Of a DNA stretch of 6,134 nt, positions 1 through 6,118 are shown one piece after another. Each line of letters opens with the position of its first letter. Position 1 is the first letter of the stretch. The notes below the pieces were generated by a model that made no database searches, was not told the origin of the DNA, and saw nothing but the letters and a program-made list of their open reading frames with translations. Origin of the DNA: DAONLM01 sp035406685 (GTDB lineage Bacteria > Spirochaetota > GWE2-31-10 > MWDO01); assembly GCA_035406685.1 (NCBI GenBank), contig DAONLM010000180.1, positions 1-6,134 of the forward strand. Direction: 5' to 3'. The position numbers were made by a program, and so were the translations under genes.

Positions 1-48
1 AATTTTATGACGCCTTATGAGGTTATAAAATATGCACTTCGTGATTGA
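1..48 (+). CDS. C-terminal 15 codons of a possible transposase (partial, runs off left edge)
   Basis: Frame 1 is open from the first base to a TGA at 46-48 and reads NFMTPYEVIKYALRD. A (K/M)TPYEV(I/L) tail following a DDE integrase core is common in IS481-like and related transposases. Only 15 residues are visible, so neither catalytic residues nor the family can be checked. A frame this short can be open by chance. The call rests on the TPYEV tail together with the IS-like terminus that follows within 30 bases. Confidence 0.33.
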   Translation, partial: NFMTPYEVIKYALRD

Positions 49-76
49 ATCGACGGTTGACTATATTTTGTAAACA
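1..76 (+). mobile_element. Probable right end of an insertion sequence (partial)
   Basis: The plus strand reads an open frame ending NFMTPYEVIKYALRD at a TGA (46-48). About 28 bases later comes a CA at 75-76. Read inward from that point on the minus strand, the sequence starts TGTTTACAAAATATAGTC followed by AACC. A TG...CA terminus of this kind, with a GTCAACC-like inner part, resembles IS481/IS3-type terminal inverted repeats, and a transposase stopping a few dozen bases inside the right end is also typical. The left end and any target duplication lie outside the window, so the family assignment and the exact boundary are inferences. The minus-strand gene at 15-275 seems to run into this end at base 76. 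Confidence 0.42.
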
Positions 77-275
77 TAATATTTTTTGCATCTGCTATAC
101 CCTTATTCACGCCAAAATAGTATGCAAATCCAAGGCTCACATCCCCTCTGAATTTCATAAAATAGTCGTTTTTTTCTCTGAAATTTTTCTTATCCAGTAA
201 TGAATCATTGGTTGAATCAGCAAATATAAATATTCCTATAATTAAAAAAGATATAATTAATACTCCCTTTTTCAT
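15..275 (-). CDS. Small exported protein, likely the 5' remnant of an outer-membrane-type gene
   Basis: The 86-residue product begins with a clear signal peptide: MKK, a hydrophobic core to about residue 18, and a likely signal peptidase I cut after A19 (IFIFA/DST). The mature part has a charged linker (residues 25-38), then alternating polar and hydrophobic strands around MKFRGDVSLGFAYYFGVNKG. These look like the first strands of a small beta-barrel or secreted protein, but no family is recognised. The start is well supported. An AGAGGGAG-type Shine-Dalgarno lies 4-7 bases upstream, and a consensus promoter lies about 30 bases upstream. Residues from M67 onward (MFTKYSQPS...) coincide exactly with the proposed insertion-sequence terminus. 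The natural C-terminus is therefore probably lost and the last 20 residues are read from the element. Alternatively it is an intact short secreted protein; the missing left flank prevents a decision. Confidence 0.6.
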   Translation of the reverse strand: MKKGVLIISFLIIGIFIFADSTNDSLLDKKNFREKNDYFMKFRGDVSLGFAYYFGVNKGIADAKNIMFTKYSQPSIQSRSAYFITS

Positions 276-279
276 AAAT

Positions 280-288
280 CTCCCTCTT
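280..288 (-). promoter_or_regulatory. Ribosome binding site of the small exported-protein gene
   Basis: The minus strand reads AAGAGGGAG then ATTT before the ATG at 275-273. The GAGG core (286-283) is 7 bases from the start, a normal spacing. It fixes the start codon and shows that this genome uses Shine-Dalgarno signals, in contrast to the DUF58 gene. Confidence 0.75.
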
Positions 289-304
289 TAATTATTTTTT
301 TATA

Positions 305-333
305 ATTATAAAGAATTTTAAAAATAATGTCAA
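305..333 (-). promoter_or_regulatory. Consensus sigma-70-type promoter for the small exported-protein gene
   Basis: On the minus strand TTGACA (333-328) is followed by exactly 17 bases and TATAAT (310-305), so both boxes match consensus. A/T tracts upstream could act as an UP element. Transcription should begin near 298, giving a leader of about 22 bases that contains the Shine-Dalgarno. The 13 bases ending in the -35 box (340-328) are identical to those at the DUF58 promoter (5874-5862). Confidence 0.85.
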
Positions 334-364
334 AAAATATAGAAAAAATTATATTTTTTGATAA

Positions 365-510
365 AAATTTATAATTGCTGAATCTGATTGGGTTTCAATC
401 ACATCATCATCAGATGGTAATAAACTTGCAGCTTGTGTACATAAGATGGCGAATTTTATTACCGGACAAAGATAGATATTTTTATAAACCGCATCATATG
501 GTTTTGTTAG
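365..510 (+). pseudogene. Decayed fragment of a BNR/Asp-box-like repeat protein
   Basis: One plus-strand frame (365-475) reads SDWVSITSSSDGNKLAACVH before stopping. The pattern W-x-S-I-x-S-S-x-D-G-x-K-L-A-A-x-V is the signature of repeated beta-propeller proteins, in which it is followed by G-x-I-Y-x-S-x-D-x-G. A one-base shift near 443 moves into a second frame reading DGEFYYRTK, which fits that continuation, until a stop at 508-510. There is no start codon, no ribosome binding site, and only about one repeat unit. The simplest reading is a frameshifted remnant of a larger gene. The family match is from recalled motif patterns, not a search. Confidence 0.5.
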
Positions 511-536
511 TATTTAGATATAACCTTTAATCAAAT

Positions 537-546
537 GGGATATCCC
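537..546. repeat. Perfect 10-bp palindrome GGGATATCCC
   Basis: GGGATATCCC is fully self-complementary and GC-richer than its surroundings. It is followed by two more C residues, giving a C5 run at 544-548. It lies between the BNR-like remnant and the end of the transglutaminase gene. It could be an operator half, a fragment of a lost repeat, or chance. Confidence 0.4.
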
Positions 547-581
547 CCTTCATAAAATAGAATCAATTATTATTATACACC

Positions 582-603
582 TACCATTTTTTCAAAAATG
601 GTA
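582..603 (-). terminator. AT-rich hairpin after the transglutaminase stop; possible weak terminator
   Basis: TACCATTTTT (582-591) and AAAAATGGTA (594-603) form a 10-bp perfect inverted repeat with a very tight loop, realistically 8-9 pairs with a 4-base loop. It starts 17 bases beyond the operon's stop codon, where a terminator is expected. Neither strand has a proper U-run after the stem (the minus strand continues GGTGTATAATAAT), so it is not a canonical intrinsic terminator. It may instead act as an RNA 3'-end stabiliser. Confidence 0.35.
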
Positions 604-619
604 AATAAAAAATTATCCT

Positions 620-3600
620 CTATTCCCCCATGTTAATAGTAAAAAGAGTCTTATAAATCTCATAACAAAATAGTCTAACAAAAGAATTTTTATTATTATT
701 AAAAGATATTTTTACATCATAACTATTTACAACTTTATCTTTATCTGATACAACAATCTTTGCTTTATCCTGTGATATCTGTCTTATGTTTAATGTGAGC
801 CTTGAATCACTCGAATTTTTTATGCCAATTGTATTTAATTTCCCCATTATTTTATTTCTATTTTTATTTAAAAAATCATGCTGGGCTTCAGAAAAAATTA
901 TATTCATTTTAATATTAAAATTATTCATAACAATATATGGAGAATGAATTAAAAATAATTCTACAATATAATTATCTTTTTCTTTGCCATTTGTAGCATT
1001 GATTAATTCTACAAGAGCAGTTGCCAGAATCTCTTTTTCCCATCTTCTATCAAGTAATTTTATATTCTCTTTAAGAATTTTTGCTTTTTCTTTATTAGAA
1101 TAAAAAAAAGAACCCTTTTTTTTAATTATAGCCTTATTTATCTCATATATTCTTTTTTTGTTAGGATTAACTCTCAATTCTTCTTTTTCTGAAAGTAGCA
1201 ATACCTTTAAGGCCTTTGCCGGCCATACTCTTTCGTATGCTGTATATAACTGATGGAGTCCTTCAAGGTTGCTTCCACCCTTTATCTTATCTTCCCCTAT
1301 GCCTATAAGAAGATTGGTAGATCTAAAATTATACAAAAGCGATAGAAACCTATAAAATAATCTTCTTAATGGTCTTATCATATCAAGAAATATATTATTA
1401 TTTAAATTATCCGTTGCCTTTATAATGTTTGCCTTAAACTCATAAGCAATTGAAAGATATCTATAAAGTTCTGCATAATATGCATTTCTATTTGTTCCAA
1501 AATATAACATCCATTCAAAATCCTCTATTTTTAATAAGGCATTAATTAAGTTTATTGCTTCATCTATTTTACCAGCATTTATATAATTATAACTTAAAGC
1601 CATATCCGGGAAAAGAGTCTTTGGCTCTAATATACTTCCTCTTTTTATTTCATTATAGGCATTTTTTAATTCGAGTGCCCCAGAATAGAGATATGTTAAT
1701 TCAAGATGTGGAGTACTTCTATCTCTATATGAAATTGCTGCCATACATGCATCATAAGCATTCTGATAGTATAAAAAGGCATGTTCAAGTAATGAAAGAT
1801 TATACATTGCAATAGATCTAAAAGAACTTGCTTTAAAGTCATAAAATGAGTTTTCTACAGATTTTAAATAGTATTCTTTAGATTTATTATAATCCCATGC
1901 TTCGGAATAGAGGGTACCAAGTGTCATAAAAAGATCAGATGACTTTGGATACTTTTTTAGTCCCTCATTTACTATATTTATACCTTTGTTAAGTTCATGA
2001 ATTTTAAAATACATCCATCCCATGTTATCATATAATTCAACGGATTTATAAGGTAATTTTTGATAAGCCTCTTCAAAAATTTTTACAGCCTTTTTATCCT
2101 CTCCTATTTTCCCATAACAATTTGCCAGATCTGTATAAAATTCTTCTGATACATATCCCTTATTTTTTACTTTTAAAAATTCAATTATAGCATTTTCATA
2201 AAGAGTATGATTATTGTATAAAATTCCTTTTTCAAGATTGGGTCTATAAGAATCTTTATATATCTTTTCTGCTTCATTTAAAATCTCTAAAGCCTTATCA
2301 AAATAGTTTGAATTAATGGCTATTTTTGCTTCATAAATATATTCATCAAGACTATTATAGTTATATTTTAATTTAATATCATCAGAATAAATATTGTTTA
2401 TCACAAAAACAATCAAAATCAGAGGAAGAATCTTTTTCCACAAAGTGGATATGTTGAATAAGGCTTTTATTCTTCTCGAGGTTTTAAATTTTTTTAATTC
2501 TTTTTTAAAATTATTTCTATAATTGTCAAAATCTTGAGGATTAATATTAAAATTATCTCTCTCTTTAAAAATAGCCTTTTGATAATTTTTTGTAATCTCA
2601 ATGATATCTACAATATTATTCTTTTTTAATCTATCGGCAAATTCAAGAATTGATTCTTGTTTTTCTATGCCATAGCCATAATCAATTAATCTTGTTAAAA
2701 AGTATTTATAAAGATATATATTCTTTTTTCTATAATCTTTTGTTATAAGGAATAGAAAAAAATATATATATTTTTTTGTAAATATTAAAAAAATAATTCC
2801 TGTTACTAAAATAATAAAAAGAAGAATGCCAAACCATCTAACAGAGGTTTTGAGGCTGAATTTAAGATCTTCCAGAAATTTGTTCTCATTTTTTTCATTT
2901 GTAATCTCTTTAATTTTATCTTTATTCTTCAATATCTGTTCAATATAATCTTTATTTTCTTCCTGGTTAAACATTGCAAAATCATAGGATTCTCCGGGAG
3001 CAATCTCTGAAGAGGTTGGATCAAAGGTAATCCAGCCATAATCATCAAAATATACCTCAACCCAGGCATGAGCATCTATTGATCTTATATGATAGAAATT
3101 GAGAGTATGATTATTCATATCAGGAGCAAAACCAACAGCAACCCTTGACGCAATTCCAATTGATCTTAACATAACAGTCATAGCAAATGCAAAATAGGAG
3201 CAGTATCCCTTTTTTGTTTCAAATAGAAAATATTCGAGTTGGCTCATACCTTTGGCAAGCCCTGGTTTTAATGAATAATAATAATTATCCAGTAAATATT
3301 GTTGAATTGCTAAAACCTTGTATAGTAGATTATCATATCCCTTTGTTATTTCAATGGCAAGATCTCTTATCTTTTCATTCTTACCCCATTCCAAAAGTAG
3401 TTTTTTTCTTTCTGGATGAAGGTTTTCTAAAAATTTCTTTTGAGATGGGTTGTCATAAAATAGATTTGTAACCTTAGTATCAGAGACATAACTTAGAGAG
3501 TTATATATCTGTTTATATGGAGAGCCTTCCCAATTTGTAAGTGGAACTACTTCATACAAAAGATCTGCTCCAAGAAGAGATGATGAATCTATATTAATAA

Positions 3601-4627
3601 GATACATTGTCTGAAGCACATCTATTCTATCTTTAAATTTTGGCTTATCTCTTAATCTCCATTTATAATTAGATACATACACTGGTGATGAGTATTGGTC
3701 AACATAGTTTTCTGCTGTTTTAAAGCCACCTCTGCCGGTATATTCTTCCAATGAAAACCTCTTTATATATATCTGTCTATTCCATCCCTCACTTATTCTT
3801 TTTGTAACCTCATTTGTAAAACCATTTAGTTCCATTATTAAGACAAGATCCTCTGACATTTTTATTTCATCTTTTAATTCGATAAAATTAGAAAAGTCAA
3901 AATTAAAGAGACTCTGATTAAAAAGCCCGGAATTTCCTTTGTTATTTTCCTTTATAAAATTCTGTAAGGTAATCGAGAATAGTAGCATTATGATTGGTAT
4001 AAATAATAATAGTAATAAAAATAGATCCCTTTTTTGAAATTTTCTATTAATTAAGTTTTGATTAAACGACATATGTCGCACTATAAAAAGTAAAACAATA
4101 AATATTATTAATAATGAGTAATTAAAATAATTCTTATAAATAGTCTTGGTAATCGGAAGATCAAAAAGATTCAATAAGATCCCAAAACCAATTATAAGTA
4201 GAATTGTAGAAATAAAATAAAGTATTCTGTTATTTTTTATAACTCTTATTCCATCAAAGAAAAAATAGAATACTAAAAATAGAGTGGCTATAAATATATC
4301 TCTTCTAAATAGATAAGGTATTTTATCAAAAATATTGTATCTATCTGTGGAAGAGACGAGTAATGAAAAAAGATTTACAAAAAATGTAATAAGAATAAGA
4401 AATAATATTACTAATAAGAGTCTGAAAAAAATTCTTATTCTTCTTTTTGATAGATAGTAATCTACGACAATTGTAAAAAATAGAGATATGGTCCCAGCAA
4501 CAGGATTGTAAAAATCTTTTAATTTTAATGAGAAAAGAAAAAATAGGATTGAGTATAAAAAAATAGAAGAGATAACATAAAAATAGTTATTGAATAGATA
4601 CTTTTTATTCTCTAAATTCTTCATCAT
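620..4627 (-). CDS. TgpA-like membrane transglutaminase fused to a second membrane anchor and a TPR module
   Basis: The protein has 1335 residues. About seven hydrophobic helices (roughly 14-35, 41-60, 65-92, 110-126, 135-155, 169-184, 201-224) precede an external region. That region includes RFSLEEYTGRG (291-300), matching the family's Y-D-G-x-x-W area. A transglutaminase core follows with the full triad: C476 in GYCSYFA, H520 in DAHAWVEVY, D536 in FDPTS. A further helix spans 597-617, then a Lys/Arg-rich cytoplasmic stretch like DUF4129 (about 632-730). Next comes a signal-peptide-like helix at 731-747 and several TPR motifs (about 765-1060), for example around residues 830-860 and 865-895. 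The last 100 residues form an unrecognised alpha/beta region. Usual TgpA relatives are about 650-750 residues, so this is roughly double. Transglutaminase-fold enzymes of this group are thought to act on peptide or isopeptide bonds; the substrate is unknown. The start overlaps the DUF58 gene by 23 bases, so translation is probably coupled. The second ATG (4624) is spaced better from a weak AGAG. Confidence 0.9.
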   Translation of the reverse strand: MMKNLENKKYLFNNYFYVISSIFLYSILFFLFSLKLKDFYNPVAGTISLFFTIVVDYYLSKRRIRIFFRLLLVILFLILITFFVNLFSLLVSSTDRYNIFDKIPYLFRRDIFIATLFLVFYFFFDGIRVIKNNRILYFISTILLIIGFGILLNLFDLPITKTIYKNYFNYSLLIIFIVLLFIVRHMSFNQNLINRKFQKRDLFLLLLLFIPIIMLLFSITLQNFIKENNKGNSGLFNQSLFNFDFSNFIELKDEIKMSEDLVLIMELNGFTNEVTKRISEGWNRQIYIKRFSLEEYTGRGGFKTAENYVDQYSSPVYVSNYKWRLRDKPKFKDRIDVLQTMYLINIDSSSLLGADLLYEVVPLTNWEGSPYKQIYNSLSYVSDTKVTNLFYDNPSQKKFLENLHPERKKLLLEWGKNEKIRDLAIEITKGYDNLLYKVLAIQQYLLDNYYYSLKPGLAKGMSQLEYFLFETKKGYCSYFAFAMTVMLRSIGIASRVAVGFAPDMNNHTLNFYHIRSIDAHAWVEVYFDDYGWITFDPTSSEIAPGESYDFAMFNQEENKDYIEQILKNKDKIKEITNEKNENKFLEDLKFSLKTSVRWFGILLFIILVTGIIFLIFTKKYIYFFLFLITKDYRKKNIYLYKYFLTRLIDYGYGIEKQESILEFADRLKKNNIVDIIEITKNYQKAIFKERDNFNINPQDFDNYRNNFKKELKKFKTSRRIKALFNISTLWKKILPLILIVFVINNIYSDDIKLKYNYNSLDEYIYEAKIAINSNYFDKALEILNEAEKIYKDSYRPNLEKGILYNNHTLYENAIIEFLKVKNKGYVSEEFYTDLANCYGKIGEDKKAVKIFEEAYQKLPYKSVELYDNMGWMYFKIHELNKGINIVNEGLKKYPKSSDLFMTLGTLYSEAWDYNKSKEYYLKSVENSFYDFKASSFRSIAMYNLSLLEHAFLYYQNAYDACMAAISYRDRSTPHLELTYLYSGALELKNAYNEIKRGSILEPKTLFPDMALSYNYINAGKIDEAINLINALLKIEDFEWMLYFGTNRNAYYAELYRYLSIAYEFKANIIKATDNLNNNIFLDMIRPLRRLFYRFLSLLYNFRSTNLLIGIGEDKIKGGSNLEGLHQLYTAYERVWPAKALKVLLLSEKEELRVNPNKKRIYEINKAIIKKKGSFFYSNKEKAKILKENIKLLDRRWEKEILATALVELINATNGKEKDNYIVELFLIHSPYIVMNNFNIKMNIIFSEAQHDFLNKNRNKIMGKLNTIGIKNSSDSRLTLNIRQISQDKAKIVVSDKDKVVNSYDVKISFNNNKNSFVRLFCYEIYKTLFTINMGE
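1102..1123. repeat. A8/T8 hairpin inside the transglutaminase-TPR gene
   Basis: A8-G (1102-1110), a 4-base loop AACC, and C-T8 (1115-1123) form a perfect 9-bp inverted repeat. On the coding strand it specifies K1169-K1170-K1171-G-S-F-F. Two 8-base homopolymers are plausible sites for polymerase slippage or replication indels. A shift here would remove about the last 165 residues. Confidence 0.6.
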
Positions 4628-5831
4628 TTGCTCTATAAATTTCTAAAAATATTTTATTTGCTTCTGCAATATTTATAAGTTCTTTTAATCTCTTTTCTCT
4701 CTCATTTTTTAATTTTTTAAGTTTTATAAGATTAAAAATTTCAACAAAGGTATTATCAAAATTTTGAATAAAAAATATATTTTTAAATAGAGACTTTTCA
4801 TATTCTATATTATAAAAAGAGATAGCTACAAAACTATTTTTTAAATCATATAAATTTATTAATTTATCAAACTCCTCATAAGAGGCAAAAATAATAGGAT
4901 AACTTACAAGATTTTTTATATCATAAGAAAGTGTATAATATGAATTATTAAGAATATTGTCCAGTTCATTCTTATTTTGAGAATCGATTTTTATAAAATT
5001 ATTACTTGAAGGCGATAGAATCTTTACAACAAATTTATTCTCCAGTAGAAAATATACTGTTGAGAGAAAAAGAGAACTAATATATTCATACTCATACAGA
5101 TTTGAAGAATATGGAGCAAAAACAATAGAGATCTCTCCAGCCTTTGGTGGAATTTTTTCAACCTCTCTAATCTGTAATTCTCCAGTATGAGCAAGAATTT
5201 TCCAGTTTATCTTTCTTGGATCATCTCCTGGAAAATATTTTCTATTCTCAAAAAAATCTGTTGAGTTTTCTTTTATTATCTTTTGTATTACCAGATCTCC
5301 ACCCTTATCCATATAAATAGGTAATTTTATCTCTTCTTTAAAAAATGGCAATATTTTTATTATTGTGGAATATTCTGATTTTATAAAAAAATGGCTAAAA
5401 CCAAAAATATCCTTATTGGCAATCTTTATATTTTTTACAGTAAATTCCCCATGTTTATCAAAAGAGTAGTTAAAAACAAATCTATTTTTTTCTACAAGTT
5501 CTATTATTCTATTCTCTTTTTTTAAAAGGAGATCTTTATCATAAATTTCAAAATAGATCTCATTATATATACCAGGAAATAAAAAAGGTAGATTTTTTCC
5601 GGTGATCTCAAGCCTGTTTTCTTTAAAAGGTAGTAACAGATGATCACTAAAAGATGTTATTTCTAATTTATTTTTTTTATAATAAAAAAAAAGATAGATA
5701 TAATAAATAAATACAAAGATATTTATAAGAATGATTGTTGTTGATAAGAATCTTATAAAAAGATTGTTTATAAAAAGTAAAGGAATAGCAATAATAAGAA
5801 CAATAATTCCAAAAATTTTAATAAAATTCAT
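4605..5831 (-). CDS. DUF58 family membrane protein
   Basis: The protein has 408 residues, a normal length for the family. Two hydrophobic helices (about 4-22 and 26-50) are followed by a basic stop (YKKNK), a beta-rich region (about 55-165) and the DUF58 signature KYFPGDDPRKINWKILAH (198-215). The core G202-D203-D204-P205-R206 and W210 match the family's R-x-Y-x-x-G-D-x-x-R-x-I-x-W pattern. A von Willebrand A-like fold should follow, but the expected metal-binding D-x-S-x-S is replaced by a FAPYSSN sequence (238-244) with no aspartate. A highly charged C-terminal tail (370-408) ends the protein. DUF58 proteins commonly accompany MoxR ATPases and transglutaminases in envelope-related operons, and this one is first in the operon. 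The ATG at 5831 is the only reasonable start: the upstream frame has only ATT/ATA codons before a TAA at 5849-5847. There is no Shine-Dalgarno, and the promoter lies immediately upstream. Confidence 0.9.
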   Translation of the reverse strand: MNFIKIFGIIVLIIAIPLLFINNLFIRFLSTTIILINIFVFIYYIYLFFYYKKNKLEITSFSDHLLLPFKENRLEITGKNLPFLFPGIYNEIYFEIYDKDLLLKKENRIIELVEKNRFVFNYSFDKHGEFTVKNIKIANKDIFGFSHFFIKSEYSTIIKILPFFKEEIKLPIYMDKGGDLVIQKIIKENSTDFFENRKYFPGDDPRKINWKILAHTGELQIREVEKIPPKAGEISIVFAPYSSNLYEYEYISSLFLSTVYFLLENKFVVKILSPSSNNFIKIDSQNKNELDNILNNSYYTLSYDIKNLVSYPIIFASYEEFDKLINLYDLKNSFVAISFYNIEYEKSLFKNIFFIQNFDNTFVEIFNLIKLKKLKNEREKRLKELINIAEANKIFLEIYRANDEEFRE

Positions 5832-5838
5832 AATATAA

Positions 5839-5867
5839 ATTATATATTAAAAATTTTATTTTGTCAA
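5839..5867 (-). promoter_or_regulatory. Consensus promoter of the DUF58-transglutaminase operon, predicted leaderless
   Basis: The minus strand carries TTGACA (5867-5862), a 17-base spacer and TATAAT (5844-5839), all consensus. Counting 7 bases on from the -10 box puts the transcription start at about 5832-5831, on or next to the A of the DUF58 ATG. The bases between -10 and ATG are TTATATT, with no ribosome binding site. The transcript should thus begin with, or one base before, AUG. Confidence 0.82.
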
Positions 5868-5874
5868 AAAATAT

Positions 5875-5880
5875 GGGGGG
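5875..5880. repeat. G6 homopolymer next to the operon promoter
   Basis: Six consecutive G residues on the plus strand (C6 on the minus strand) end 7 bases upstream of the operon's -35 box. A G6 run stands out in such AT-rich DNA. Homopolymeric G/C tracts near promoters can change length and tune expression in some bacteria. Here that is only a possibility. Confidence 0.5.
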
Positions 5881-5946
5881 AGATTTTATTTTCTGGCAAA
5901 AATTTTAATTTTTTTTCAAATTTTGTAAAGGATTTTCTTAAAAATT

Positions 5947-5975
5947 TTGACACTTTCTTAAAATCGCTGAAGAAT
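5947..5975 (+). promoter_or_regulatory. Possible plus-strand promoter for a gene beyond the right edge
   Basis: TTGACA (5947-5952) is followed by 17 bases and AAGAAT (5970-5975), which matches 4 of 6 bases of the -10 consensus. Transcription would start near 5982, giving a leader of about 150 bases before the gene's Shine-Dalgarno. The -10 box lies inside the left arm of the long inverted repeat (5962-5973), so a protein bound there would block it. Confidence 0.42.
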
Positions 5976-6066
5976 AAAGTTATTCCAGTCTTTTTGCTGG
6001 AATTATTTCAAGCATCCATACTGGAAAAAATAAGAAGTAATATTGTTTTAATCATTTTCAGCGATT
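5962..6066 (+). other. Nested inverted-repeat element: candidate structured RNA leader or paired operators
   Basis: AATCGCTGAA (5962-5971) is the exact reverse complement of TTCAGCGATT (6057-6066). One G-T and one A-T pair extend the match to 12 positions (5973 with 6055). The roughly 80 enclosed bases contain a second perfect hairpin, ATTCCAG (5982-5988) with CTGGAAT (5997-6003). A further CTGGAA (6021-6026) could compete for the same TTCCAG. This closing stem plus an inner hairpin and an alternative pairing looks like a cis-regulatory RNA. However, the best-placed promoter would start transcription inside it, which favours DNA operators. I recognise no known riboswitch class. Confidence 0.42.
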
Positions 6067-6118
6067 ATGAAGTTTTCTCAAAATTTTGTGATTAATAATT
6101 AGAAACAATTTTTATTTC

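Noticed and set aside
486..504. AAACC/GGTTT hairpin followed by T-rich DNA as a plus-strand terminator
   Set aside because: The stem is only 5 pairs with a 9-base loop and the following T-run is broken; too weak to call.
551..577. Minus-strand TATAAT at 577-572 and a short ATG frame (MKGDIPFD) downstream
   Set aside because: No -35 box at proper spacing, no ribosome binding site, and only 8 codons.
1555..1815. Plus-strand open frame of 86 codons
   Set aside because: It lies opposite the TPR-coding region, has no ribosome binding site or recognisable motif, and the minus-strand frame is clearly the coding one.
2456..2472. GAATAA/TTATTC small inverted repeat near the fusion junction as a relic terminator between two genes
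   Set aside because: Only 6 AT-rich pairs and no U-run; the reading frame continues through it with good coding character.
2386..2482. Internal start giving a separate TPR protein with its own signal peptide
   Set aside because: No ATG or GTG lies just before the signal-like helix. The only candidate, TTG at residue 729, lacks a Shine-Dalgarno, so a single fused product is preferred.
3187..3471. Plus-strand open frame of 94 codons
   Set aside because: It is antisense to the transglutaminase core, whose catalytic motifs show the minus strand is coding; the peptide resembles nothing.
6067..6102. Eleven-codon frame (MKFSQNFVINN) as a leader peptide for the right-hand gene
   Set aside because: No Shine-Dalgarno precedes it and its composition is ordinary, with no run of regulatory codons.
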